Below are positions 30,927-42,742 of a DNA stretch of 64,000 nucleotides, one piece after another (the first letter of the stretch is position 1; each line of letters opens with the position of its first letter). Source of the stretch: an uncultured Roseicyclus sp. (GTDB lineage: Bacteria > Pseudomonadota > Alphaproteobacteria > Rhodobacterales > Rhodobacteraceae). The DNA is taken from the NCBI GenBank assembly GCA_947489665.1, contig CANLEH010000001.1:1646501-1710500 (forward strand). Direction: 5' to 3'. The translations under genes were made by a program, and so were the position numbers. The notes beneath the pieces were generated by a model that saw only the letters and a program-made list of their open reading frames with translations, was not told the origin of the DNA and searched no databases.

Positions 30927-31084
30927 CTGACGCGGGCCTCTCTCCGGCGCTCCATCTCAGCCAGTCGCCGCGCGACGGATCGTGCGCGCAAAACCGAGGC
31001 GATGATCAGGGCAGCCAGCACGATGATGGCCCCGGCATAGGCGGACAGCACCTCAACCGCGTATTGGCCCAGATCGAGGCTCAT
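30923..31084 (-). CDS. ccmD: Heme exporter protein CcmD (not in the supplied ORF track)
   Basis: Read by hand: MSLDLGQYAVEVLSAYAGAIIVLAALIIASVLRARSVARRLAEMERRREARVR*; overlaps ccmC and ccmG by 4 nt. Confidence 0.9.
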   Translation of the reverse strand: MSLDLGQYAVEVLSAYAGAIIVLAALIIASVLRARSVARRLAEMERRREARVR

Positions 31085-31839
31085 GCGATTTGCTCCTGCG
31101 CGATCAGGGCCTTGAGGCGGCGCGCGCGGATTTCCGTGCGTGTGCGGTAGAGCACCAGCGCCAGGAATAGGAATACGAAGCCCGCAAGCGATGTCAGCAT
31201 CGGATAAAGAAAGACGCTGGAGACGCCTTCATTCTCCTCCACCCCCACACCGACCGTGCTGACGGTCGTGCCCTGGTGCAGCCCCTGGTTCCAGAACACG
31301 AGCGCGTACCGCGACAGGATCGCGAAAATCGATCCAACAAGGCAGAGGACCGAGGTCAGATCCGCGGCCTGGTCCGGATTTTCGATCGCCTCCCAAAGCG
31401 CCATGTAGCCCAGATAGAAGAGAAACAGGATCAGGAAGGAGGTCAGTCGCGGGTCCCATTCCCACCACGTTCCCCACATCGGCTGCCCCCAAACGGCCCC
31501 GGTGAAGAGCGCGATGAGCGTGAAGACCATACCGACTGGTGCTGCGGCTTTGGCGGCCAAAGCGCTGACATGGTGGCGTCGGATCAGCCAGATCAGCGAG
31601 CAGACCAGCATCATGAACCACGCATTGATGGCCATGATCGCGGTCGGCACATGGATATAGATGATCTTGACGGTCGCGCCCTGGCGGAAGTCGTTTGGGG
31701 TAAAGAAGAACCCCCAGACCAGCCCGCCGATCAGACAGATTGCAGCCAGACCCACCACCCAAGGCAAGAGTGCGGCGGAAGTGGCCATAAACCGGCGCGG
31801 GTTTGCATATTCCCAGATCGAGGACATGGGCGCGAACAT
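31081..31839 (-). CDS. ccmC: Heme ABC transporter permease CcmC
   Basis: IYIHVPTAIMAINAWFMM; GAVWGQPMWGTWWEWDPRLTSFLILFLFYLGYMAL (WWD motif). Confidence 0.95.
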   Translation of the reverse strand: MFAPMSSIWEYANPRRFMATSAALLPWVVGLAAICLIGGLVWGFFFTPNDFRQGATVKIIYIHVPTAIMAINAWFMMLVCSLIWLIRRHHVSALAAKAAAPVGMVFTLIALFTGAVWGQPMWGTWWEWDPRLTSFLILFLFYLGYMALWEAIENPDQAADLTSVLCLVGSIFAILSRYALVFWNQGLHQGTTVSTVGVGVEENEGVSSVFLYPMLTSLAGFVFLFLALVLYRTRTEIRARRLKALIAQEQIA

Positions 31840-31905
31840 AGGCGCGGCGATTCCGGGTCACAATGGGGCGTTGCGGCGCAAGGGCCGGACAAATGAGCGC
31901 GGTCT

Positions 31906-32562
31906 TCAGCGCAAATTGACGCGAAGGGCCGCGGCGGCGGCAAACGGCAAAAGTGCCATACAGCCCAAGGTGATGCCCAATGTCAGCACCAAGGGCGTGG
32001 TCGCATCCAGCCCTTGCGCCCCGCGCGTTGCGGCCAATGCCCCGAACAGAAGCGTCGGTACGTAGAGCGGCAGGACCAGCAGGGACAAAAGCAGACCGCC
32101 GCGCTTTATGCCGACGGTGAGCGCGGCCCCGAACGTGCCGATGGCCGACAGTGCGGGCGTGCCTGCAAGCAAGGACAGCACCAGCGGGATATAGGCCGGG
32201 CCGGGAAGGTTCAGGATCAGGCCAAGGACGGGGGCGGCAATCACAAGCGGCAATCCGGTGGTCAGCCAATGGGCCAGCGCCTTGAGTGCGGCAAGCGCCT
32301 CCAGCGGCAGGGGCGAGGTGGCCAGCAGGTCAAGCGAGCCGTCCTCCCAATCCAGCTGAAAGATACGGTCGAGCGACAAAAGGCAGGCGAGCAGCGCCCC
32401 CAACCACAAAAGGCCCGCCGCTATGTCTGCCAGGCGACCGGTTTCGGGGCCGATACCGAAGGGCACAAGCGCTGTGAAGATCAGGAAGAAGGCCAGTGAC
32501 AGCCCAAACCCACCGCCCGCCCGCACGGCCAGCGCCAGATCCCGCCGCAGAAGACCGATCAT
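31906..32562 (-). CDS. ccmB: Heme exporter protein CcmB
   Basis: [62 protein letters not shown]. Confidence 0.93.
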   Translation of the reverse strand: MIGLLRRDLALAVRAGGGFGLSLAFFLIFTALVPFGIGPETGRLADIAAGLLWLGALLACLLSLDRIFQLDWEDGSLDLLATSPLPLEALAALKALAHWLTTGLPLVIAAPVLGLILNLPGPAYIPLVLSLLAGTPALSAIGTFGAALTVGIKRGGLLLSLLVLPLYVPTLLFGALAATRGAQGLDATTPLVLTLGITLGCMALLPFAAAAALRVNLR

Positions 32563-33191
32563 GGGCGCGCCTCGAACAAATCGTCACCGAACGGGTCTGT
32601 CGCGGACACGCCCTTGGCGACGAAGGGTGAAATGTCGAGCGTTCGTGCGGTAGGCAGACCGAGGTCGATATGCGTGGCGATGATCGCGCATCCGCCGCCT
32701 GCCAGGTGCGCCTCGACGGCGGATGCGAAGCGGGCCGTGTTTTCGGTGTCCAGGGAAACGGTGGGCTCATCCAGGCACCATATGGGCCGATCCGTGACCA
32801 GCAGTCGAGCGAGGGACAATCGACGTTTTTGGCCGGCCGACAACTCGCCCGCGCGGCGGTCGGCAAGCGCAGTCAGGTCAAATGCGGTTATGGCGCGGCT
32901 GAGGTCATGGGTGCCGAAGACACCCGCCCAGAATGTGAGGTTCTCGGTCACGGTGAGCTGGCTTTTGAGGCCATCGGCATGGCCGGCATAGGCGATGCTG
33001 TCGTCCTCAGTTGCGATGGTCCCCGCCAAGGGCGGCGTCAGCCCGGCAAGCGTGCGCAACAATGTGGTTTTTCCGGCACCGTTGGGGCCGCGCAGGATCA
33101 GTGCCTCGCCCGGGTTCACGGAAAACGACACATTCGCAAGGACTTGCGCAGGCCCGCGGGCGCAGGCGAGATCGGTGACGGTAAGCGCCAT
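32559..33191 (-). CDS. ccmA: Heme ABC exporter ATP-binding protein CcmA
   Basis: [34 protein letters not shown]; start M of [13 protein letters not shown]. Confidence 0.93.
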   Translation of the reverse strand: MALTVTDLACARGPAQVLANVSFSVNPGEALILRGPNGAGKTTLLRTLAGLTPPLAGTIATEDDSIAYAGHADGLKSQLTVTENLTFWAGVFGTHDLSRAITAFDLTALADRRAGELSAGQKRRLSLARLLVTDRPIWCLDEPTVSLDTENTARFASAVEAHLAGGGCAIIATHIDLGLPTARTLDISPFVAKGVSATDPFGDDLFEARP

Positions 33192-33520
33192 GGCCCAAGC
33201 GGTAGCGGGTTTGGCGGGGCTGGGGAAGGGGCGCGGTGGCGCAACGCCCACCCACCCGCCCCGTTGCACCACCGCGCCCATCGCAATGGAATGCCCATGG
33301 TCCGCCCGAACAAACCGGGCAGACCTGCTGCGATGCGGGCCGTCAGGCACAAGGACAGGCGAGGCGAGCCCCCATTTTCCCGAGGGGCTTGGCAAACGGT
33401 ATGCAATGGCATACAGAGCGCGCGAGACGATTTGTTCCATTGCAGGGCCGCCCAATGGATGGCACCCCGCGCAGGACCAAACCCATTCCGCAGCTAGACC
33501 CGGATAGAGGAGCGCATTTT

Positions 33521-36220
<2,700 letters not shown>

Positions 36221-36252
36221 GCGCGCGACCGGCTGGGGAAAAAACCGCGAGG

Positions 36253-36277
36253 CGGGGGCCAATTCGGCCCCCGTTTT
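36253..36277 (+). terminator. Rho-independent terminator downstream of acnA
   Basis: CGGGGGCC-AATTC-GGCCCCCG followed by TTTT. Confidence 0.75.
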
Positions 36278-36280
36278 CGT

Positions 36281-36943
36281 TCAGGTAAGCGTTGCGGGGT
36301 CGTATTGGGTGCGCACCCACTCCTCCATCCCGATGCCTGTCGTGTCATGGGCGCTCGCATAGGCATCCAGAAGCCGGTTCACGATCCGCGCCTTGCCCCA
36401 CGGATTGTGAATGTAGCGCAGGCCAAGCTGCTTGCGGGCCTCCGCCAGGGGCACACCCTTGAAGGCGTGCAGGTAGATCACGGAGGCCAGCCCCGTCCGG
36501 TCGGACCCGGATTTACAATGGATCACCAGCGGCTTGGGCATATCGCGCATATAGTCGAACACTTGCAGCAGTTGCGCAGGCGCTGGCAGGGCGAGGGCGC
36601 GCAGGGGCACCGCTTCGAACGGCAGGCCAAGACGCGCGCATTCGGCAGCCTCCATTTTGCTGATGGCGCCGTTGCGCCCGCGCAACGACAGGATCGAGGC
36701 CGCACCCATGGCCTGCAACTGTGCAAGGCGGGCCGGGCTGGGGTGATTGTGGCGCCAGACCTCATCATCAAGCTTGTGGAAATTCGTCCAGATCGTGCGG
36801 AGGAATCCGTGATCTTTCAGCCAATAGAGCCGGCGCACCTCGGCGGGTGAGAAGTGTGGCTCAGACGGCGGAGTGGGGGCAGCAGGCTCCATGACAGGCG
36901 CGGTATCACGGGCGGCGGGCCATCGTCCAGCAGGCTTGCGCAT
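36281..36943 (-). CDS. Dual-specificity/tyrosine phosphatase-like protein
   Basis: PLVIHCKSGSDRTGLASVIYL (HCxxGxxR). Confidence 0.85.
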   Translation of the reverse strand: MRKPAGRWPAARDTAPVMEPAAPTPPSEPHFSPAEVRRLYWLKDHGFLRTIWTNFHKLDDEVWRHNHPSPARLAQLQAMGAASILSLRGRNGAISKMEAAECARLGLPFEAVPLRALALPAPAQLLQVFDYMRDMPKPLVIHCKSGSDRTGLASVIYLHAFKGVPLAEARKQLGLRYIHNPWGKARIVNRLLDAYASAHDTTGIGMEEWVRTQYDPATLT

Positions 36944-36970
36944 CGCCGCGCGTCCGGGCCAGATGCGGGC

Positions 36971-37420
36971 ATGAAAGGTTTTCCCGATCTCCCGCCCCTG
37001 TGGCTTGTGCTGTTCATGGGTCTGGCCTGGCTTCTGGCGCGGTTTGTGCCCTTGGTCGGGACCGTTGATCCTTTGATTCAGCGGTTTGGGATGCTTCTGG
37101 CGGGTCTCGGCCTGTTGTTCATTTTCTGGGCCGCGCTTTGGTTCTGGAAGAAAAAGACCACGATCGAGCCGCACCACACGCCCGGGACGTTGATTGTGGA
37201 AGGTCCGTACCGGCTCAGCCGAAACCCTATCTACCTCGGCATGATCCTGATCCTGTCGGGTCAGGTTCTTTGGCTGGGGGCGCTGAGCCCGGCCTTTCTG
37301 ATCCCGCTGTTTCTAACCGTGCTTACGGTGCGTTTCGCGGTGCCCGAAGAGCGCGCGCTTGAAGAGGCATTCGGGGCGGAGGGGCGCGTCTACCTGAAGG
37401 CGACGCGGCGTTGGCTGTGA
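36971..37420 (+). CDS. Isoprenylcysteine carboxyl methyltransferase family / phospholipid methyltransferase-like
   Basis: TLIVEGPYRLSRNPIYLGMILILSGQ; EERALEEAFGAEGRVYLKATRRWL. Confidence 0.85.
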   Translation: MKGFPDLPPLWLVLFMGLAWLLARFVPLVGTVDPLIQRFGMLLAGLGLLFIFWAALWFWKKKTTIEPHHTPGTLIVEGPYRLSRNPIYLGMILILSGQVLWLGALSPAFLIPLFLTVLTVRFAVPEERALEEAFGAEGRVYLKATRRWL

Positions 37421-37517
37421 AAAGATCTGTCACACAGTCTCGCGAACGCTTGATTGGCCAAATGCAGGGCGATGGCCTAGGTGTAGCGATGAAATGCGAA
37501 GAAACGACAGGCAAACC

Positions 37518-38219
37518 ATGCGACATCTCTCCTTGATTGCGGCTTTGGCCGGGGGCTTTGCTGCCTCTGCGGCGCTCGCGGACGGGCCCGTGGTGGTGGA
37601 ATTGTTTACATCGCAAGGCTGCTCATCCTGCCCGCCGGCGGATGCGTTTTTGGCCGAGCTTGCGAACCGCGATGACATCATCGCGTTGGCGCTGCATGTG
37701 GATTACTGGGATTATATCGGGTGGGCCGATACCTTTGCCAATCCGGCTTTCACAGCCCGCCAGCACGCCTATGCGCATACGGCAGGCTCCACCGTGGTCT
37801 ACACACCGCAAATGGTGATTGGCGGGGTTGATCACGTGGTGGGCACCCAGCCCATGGACGTTGTGGATCGCATCACCGCCCATCGTGAAGCCGCGAACCC
37901 GGTCACGGTTGAGGCTGTTCCCGCGCAAGGCGGCTGGCAGGTGCGCGCAAGCTGGACCGGAGCGTCGACCGACATGCCTGCGATGGTTGTACAGGTCGTC
38001 ACCTACCTGCCGATGCAGGAGGTCGAGATCACGCGCGGCGAAAATGCCGGCCTGTCGACGGCTTACCACAATATCGTTCAATCTTGGCAGGCCGTGGCCG
38101 AATGGTCCGGGGCGGATGCGTTTGAGGCGCAAGTGACGGCGGCGGGCGACATGCCCCATGTCGTGATCGTTCAGGCCAGCGGCCATGGTGCCATTCTGGG
38201 GGCTGCGCGCCTCGATTGA
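37518..38219 (+). CDS. DUF1223 thioredoxin-like secreted protein
   Basis: VVVELFTSQGCSSCPPADAFLAELANRDDIIALALHVDYWDYIGWADTFA. Confidence 0.9.
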   Translation: MRHLSLIAALAGGFAASAALADGPVVVELFTSQGCSSCPPADAFLAELANRDDIIALALHVDYWDYIGWADTFANPAFTARQHAYAHTAGSTVVYTPQMVIGGVDHVVGTQPMDVVDRITAHREAANPVTVEAVPAQGGWQVRASWTGASTDMPAMVVQVVTYLPMQEVEITRGENAGLSTAYHNIVQSWQAVAEWSGADAFEAQVTAAGDMPHVVIVQASGHGAILGAARLD

Positions 38220-38239
38220 TGCAATATCGGTAGGCTTGG

Positions 38240-38337
38240 AGCACTTTCCGTTTAATTTGAATCGCAACCCGCTGCCTCGCGCCGATGCCGCGAACGCGGA
38301 ACGCGATAAGACTACCTGAGATAAAACGCAAAGTGCT
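38240..38337. repeat. Small MITE/REP-like element bounded by imperfect inverted repeats
   Basis: AGCACTTTCCGTTT (38240-38253) and AAACGCAAAGTGCT (38324-38337), 13/14 inverted match. Confidence 0.5.
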
Positions 38338-39213
38338 TTAGTCGTAGGTTGCCGACTTTCGCGCGGCCTTTTCCTGGCGGGCGGGTTTCCAGCGATCATG
38401 CAGCCAAAACCATTGCTCTGGCATGGCGCGCACCCGCGCCGCCAAACTGTCGTTGAGCGCCTGCGTCATGGTTTTGGGGTCCGAATGCGGGATTGGCGCC
38501 TCAAGCTCGATATCGAAATCAAGGCCATTCTCGGCCCTTGTCGAGTAAATCGGCACCAGAAGCGCGTTGTATTTGAGGGCCATTTCAGCCGCCGCCGGTG
38601 AGGTCGGCGCAGGATGGCCCAGAAAATCGTGGATCGGCCCGCCAAAGAAATATTGGTCGATCAGGATCGCGCCCTGTCCGCCGCCGCGCAGGTGTTTCAC
38701 AAACCCTGCCAATCCGCGCCTGTCCCGGGTAAAGGCGCCGCCGCCAACATTCTCAATAGTCGCGATGTAATGGTCGTTGAGATAGGCGTTGTTCAGCGGC
38801 CGGTAGAGCCCGCCCATCTGATAGCCGCGTGCATTAAGCGCCGCGCGCCCGGCCTGGTAATTGCCGTAATGGCCCGAGATGAACAGGATCGGCCGCCCCT
38901 CGGCCCGCGCGGCCTCTGCCGCGTCCCAACCGGGGCCGTGCGGCTCCCAATTCAAGGCGCGCTCCATCTGGTCGGCTGTCGCGTAATTCTCCATCACGAC
39001 GCGGCCAACATTGTCTGTCACGGCGCGCGTGATGCGGCGGCGCTCAGGCTCCTGCATGTCGGGAAACACCATCGCGAGGTTGCGTCCGGCCAATGCACTG
39101 CGTCCCGACAAGGGGCCAACTATCCGCGAAAAGAGCGATCCCATGGCCCGTACGCGTACCCGATGCGGCAAGCGCAGCGCACACCAGATCACGCCACGCC
39201 AAAGCCGATCCAC
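38338..39213 (-). CDS. Lysophospholipid/lipid A acyltransferase (LpxL/HtrB family)
   Basis: FISGHYGNYQAGRAALNARGYQMGGLYRPLNN; ILIDQYFFGGPIHDFLGHPAPTS. Confidence 0.88.
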   Translation of the reverse strand: MDRLWRGVIWCALRLPHRVRVRAMGSLFSRIVGPLSGRSALAGRNLAMVFPDMQEPERRRITRAVTDNVGRVVMENYATADQMERALNWEPHGPGWDAAEAARAEGRPILFISGHYGNYQAGRAALNARGYQMGGLYRPLNNAYLNDHYIATIENVGGGAFTRDRRGLAGFVKHLRGGGQGAILIDQYFFGGPIHDFLGHPAPTSPAAAEMALKYNALLVPIYSTRAENGLDFDIELEAPIPHSDPKTMTQALNDSLAARVRAMPEQWFWLHDRWKPARQEKAARKSATYD

Positions 39214-39368
39214 AAGCCAGTTGCCGAGCGAGCGCCCGGTATCGGAAGTGGCATCTGCGCGTGCTTGCGAAATGATCGTGGTCCCGTTTTCAGGTGGCGT
39301 TGCGGGACGATGTCGAACGGTGCGGCCACCCCGTCATCGCCCCGAGCCGAGCCCGGCTGCCCTGTCGT

Positions 39369-39803
39369 TCAGGCGGTATTCTGCGCGGCGGCCGCTTCCA
39401 AGGCGGGGCGCAATTGTTCAAACGGATAGCCGTGCGAGGTTGCGATCTCGATGATCTGGTCGACCGGCACATGGCCCGCTGCGCCAAAGGCCCACACAAC
39501 CGTTGATCGGTTGCCCGAGGCGCAATAGGCCACGACCGGCCCTTCTGATCCGGCAATCGCATCGGCCTGTTCATCGACATTGTCCTGGGTCAGCGTGTGG
39601 CCCTGAAACGGATTGAAGACATAGGCGATACCATGGGCTTCGGCCTCGGCCTGGATGGCGGCGGCCTGAAGGGGCGGCGGATTTTCCATATCAGGGCGAT
39701 TGCAGATCAGGGTTTTCACGCCTTGCGCCGCAAGAGTTGCGACATCTGAAGGCTCGATCTGAGGGGTCACGCTATATCCGTCGACGATCTGGCGCAGGTC
39801 CAT
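39369..39803 (-). CDS. TIGR01244-type sulfur transferase/phosphatase (DUF442-like)
   Basis: MDLRQIVDGYSVTPQIEPSDVATLAAQGVKTLICNRPDMENP; GPVVAYCASGNRSTVVWA. Confidence 0.88.
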   Translation of the reverse strand: MDLRQIVDGYSVTPQIEPSDVATLAAQGVKTLICNRPDMENPPPLQAAAIQAEAEAHGIAYVFNPFQGHTLTQDNVDEQADAIAGSEGPVVAYCASGNRSTVVWAFGAAGHVPVDQIIEIATSHGYPFEQLRPALEAAAAQNTA

Positions 39804-39878
39804 GGGGCAGGCTCCGGCTGTGGCAATGCGAGGTTGCGCGGAACCTGCCCCAATTGGGCGGGAAGGAAAAGGGGCCTG

Positions 39879-40850
39879 TCAGCAGCCGGGCAGCAGATCG
39901 TGTCCAAGCTGGTGGGCGAGACCCAGAATGTCGAACGGCAACCAGTTCTCGATGATCAGGCCGTCTTCGTCGAAATGGTAGAAGTCCATCACATCCATAT
40001 GCACCGATTTGCCGGTCGCTGGGATGCCCAGATAGGGCGCGGAATGGGTGGCGTAGAGACGCCCGCCGGTCACGGCCAGCGGCCCGTCCCCGATGCGCAC
40101 GAAATGCCCCTTGGAATGGCGGTCGGGGAAGGCGGCCCGGAACGGTGCCTGATGATGAAGCCGAAACCCCTCCACCCCGCGGCACATGCCAATGCCGGCG
40201 CTGGCGTAGTACATGAAATCAGGGTGCCAATGGTGCATCGGCACGTTCGAGACATCGGCGCCAATCCCCAACGCCTGATGCATGTCGAGCACGCGCGCCA
40301 TGGACGCCGCGCCCGCCTTTGGCATCGCCGCCCCCATCCGCACGCCAGCCCCATAGCGCGGGCCGGGCCACATGCCCCGGGCACCGGTCTGGGGCAGGTC
40401 GGGAAAGCACCCTGCCTGATCCATCAGGTCCAGAAAATCCGGCAAGATCCAGCTGCGCGCGATCTGCCCCTGCGCGTTGAGGTGGTGCACCTCGCAGATC
40501 CGCAGATGAACGACGCCACCGGTCGCTGGGATACCCAGCAGCGGGCGCGTGAAGGTGCCTTGCCAATGGCCAAGTGAGGCCACCTGTGGGGAGACCCTTG
40601 GCGCGTCCATCCGATCATCGGGATGGTTGTCACCGCCGATAAAGAACTCTGGCCGCCAGGTCGCATCTGGCAGGGCGCGGCGTAGGTCGTCGTAGAAGCT
40701 GGTGATCTGGTCTACGCCATTCAGCGTGCCATAGGGATGCGCGATGTCTGCAATCGCGTCTTCCGCAAAGACGTCAGCCACAGCGGCTCCGTTGCTTAAC
40801 GCCTCCAAGTGCAACCAGACCGTCGCTTTCTCAGCCGCCAGTTCCGCCAT
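39879..40850 (-). CDS. Nuclear transport factor 2 / SnoaL-like protein with two NTF2 domains
   Basis: Two NTF2-like halves, GVVHLRICEVHHLNAQGQIARSWILPDFLDL and KSVHMDVMDFYHFDEDGLIIENWLPFDILGL. Confidence 0.78.
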   Translation of the reverse strand: MAELAAEKATVWLHLEALSNGAAVADVFAEDAIADIAHPYGTLNGVDQITSFYDDLRRALPDATWRPEFFIGGDNHPDDRMDAPRVSPQVASLGHWQGTFTRPLLGIPATGGVVHLRICEVHHLNAQGQIARSWILPDFLDLMDQAGCFPDLPQTGARGMWPGPRYGAGVRMGAAMPKAGAASMARVLDMHQALGIGADVSNVPMHHWHPDFMYYASAGIGMCRGVEGFRLHHQAPFRAAFPDRHSKGHFVRIGDGPLAVTGGRLYATHSAPYLGIPATGKSVHMDVMDFYHFDEDGLIIENWLPFDILGLAHQLGHDLLPGC

Positions 40851-40952
40851 TCTCGTCTGCCTTTTTTGCAATCCTATGCAAAAGCCTTGCGCCATGTGAC
40901 GGCGGCTGTCTAGATGGCCGAAATGGATTAGCGGGTAAGGGGGGCACGTCCC

Positions 40953-41999
40953 ATGGCACAAATCCGGTTGAACCACGTCAGCAAACGCTGGGGAAGCTTT
41001 GTTGGGGTCGATGATTTTCACCTCGACATTGCGGATCAGGAGTTCCTGGTGCTTCTCGGACCATCGGGCTGCGGCAAAACCACGACGATGCGGATGATCG
41101 CGGGGTTGGAGGATCCGACCGACGGCGAGATCTGGATCGGCGACCGCGAAGTGACCACGCTCGACCCTAAGGATCGCGACGTGGCGATGGTGTTCCAGAG
41201 CTATGGCCTCTACCCGAACATGTCGGTGTGGGAGAATATCCGCTTCCCTCTGAAGGTGCGCAAAGTGCCGGAAAGCGAACATGAAGAGCGCGTGGCCAAG
41301 GCAGCCGCGATGGTGGAGCTTGAGCAATTCCTGGATCGCAAGCCCGCGGCCCTGTCGGGCGGCCAGCGGCAGCGCGTTGCGCTGGCCCGCGCCATTGTGC
41401 GCGAGCCGCAGGTGTTCCTGATGGATGAGCCGCTGTCGAACCTGGACGCAAAGCTGCGGGTCAGCACCCGCGCGCAGATCAAGAACCTCAGCCATGAGCT
41501 GAAGGTCACGACGATCTACGTGACCCATGACCAGATCGAGGCGATGACGCTGGCCGACCGCGTGGTGGTGATGAAGGCCGGAATTGTGCAGCAGGTTGGC
41601 ACGCCCACGGACATCTACGACAAGCCCGCCAATACCTTTGTGGCGGGTTTCATCGGCTCACCCGCGATGAACCTGATGGACGGCGAGATCACAGACGGCA
41701 CGTTCAAGGGCGAGAATGTCGAGGTGCCGGGTGTTTCTGGAGCGGGCAAGGTGACGCTTGGCTTCCGGGCCGAGGATGCCCATGTGACCGAAGCCGGGCA
41801 GGGCGCGATCAACGCCAATGTCTACTCGATGGAGCTTTTGGGCGATGCGACCATGGTCACGGTCCGCGCAGGGGGCGCAATGGTGGCTGTGAAAGCGGCC
41901 AAAGATTACCGCGCCCAGATTGGGGAGCCTGTTGGCATCGCCTTGCCCGACGGGATCACCCATTTGTTCGACGCCAGCACCGGACAGCGCATCGACTGA
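40953..41999 (+). CDS. ABC transporter ATP-binding protein, UgpC/MalK family
   Basis: LLGPSGCGKTTTMRMIAGLEDPTDG; LSGGQRQRVALARAIVREPQVFLMDEPLSNLDAKLR; C-terminal MOBE/TOBE region. Confidence 0.93.
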   Translation: MAQIRLNHVSKRWGSFVGVDDFHLDIADQEFLVLLGPSGCGKTTTMRMIAGLEDPTDGEIWIGDREVTTLDPKDRDVAMVFQSYGLYPNMSVWENIRFPLKVRKVPESEHEERVAKAAAMVELEQFLDRKPAALSGGQRQRVALARAIVREPQVFLMDEPLSNLDAKLRVSTRAQIKNLSHELKVTTIYVTHDQIEAMTLADRVVVMKAGIVQQVGTPTDIYDKPANTFVAGFIGSPAMNLMDGEITDGTFKGENVEVPGVSGAGKVTLGFRAEDAHVTEAGQGAINANVYSMELLGDATMVTVRAGGAMVAVKAAKDYRAQIGEPVGIALPDGITHLFDASTGQRID

Positions 42000-42079
42000 C
42001 ACAGCCTTGTGTTTTTTGGGGACGTGCCACTTCCGAGCGGCGCGTCCTTTTCTTGAGCAACGAAGAAAGGAGAGCCGGG

Positions 42080-42604
42080 ATGAAGGGAAGCCGCCCCGAG
42101 CAAGCCGCGCTGACGCGCGAGACGGACCTGTCGAAAACGGACGCAACACGGGCCGTGATCGAAGGCATGGTGGACGGGCTGAACGACCACCGGATCGCGG
42201 ATATCGGCGAGTTCTTCGCCGAAGGGTTCCGGTGGATGGGCAATCGCGGTTGCGGGACCAAGACCGGGCTGCGGGAGTTTCAAGACAACTGGCAAGAACC
42301 GTTCCAGGCCGCGTTCTCCGACAAGGTTTGCGTGGATGAGGCACGGCTTTACATGGGCGAATGGGCAGCGGCCTTCGGTCGGCAAGAGGCTGTGCATTCG
42401 GGCGAATTCATGGGCGTGGCCGCCACGGGCAAGCGCGTGACCATCCGGTACATGGATTTCTGGAAGGTCGTGGACGGCGAGATCGTGGACAATTACGTGA
42501 TGGTCGATTTCCCCGATGTGTTGGCGCAACTGGGCGTGGATGTGTTTGGCGGCGAGGGTTGGGAAGCCTTTGATGAAGGCCACAAAACGCCGCCCACGCC
42601 GTGA
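42080..42604 (+). CDS. Ester cyclase / SnoaL-like (NTF2-fold) protein
   Basis: VIEGMVDGLNDHRIADIGEFFAEGFRWMGNRG; GKRVTIRYMDFWKVVDGEIVDNYVMVDFPDVLAQLGVD. Confidence 0.82.
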   Translation: MKGSRPEQAALTRETDLSKTDATRAVIEGMVDGLNDHRIADIGEFFAEGFRWMGNRGCGTKTGLREFQDNWQEPFQAAFSDKVCVDEARLYMGEWAAAFGRQEAVHSGEFMGVAATGKRVTIRYMDFWKVVDGEIVDNYVMVDFPDVLAQLGVDVFGGEGWEAFDEGHKTPPTP

Positions 42605-42678
42605 CCTGACCTGAAGGAGCGGCTGCGCCGCAAGTCTCTCGCCTCGCCGTCGCGTGTGCCACGCATTGGGCTCAGTTT

Positions 42679-42740
42679 GGGGGGGCGCTGCCCCCCGGCT
42701 ACGCCTCCCCCCGAGGTATTTGGGACCAGTGGAAGCAGGG
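42679..42740. repeat. GC-rich hairpin plus CCCCCCGAGGTATTTGGGACCAG tail, resembles a repetitive extragenic element of Rhodobacteraceae
   Basis: GGGGGG-CGCTG-CCCCCC hairpin followed by CTCCCCCCGAGGTATTTGGGACCAGTGGAAG; recognised from memory as a recurrent intergenic motif in this family. Confidence 0.5.
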
Positions 42741-42742
42741 GC

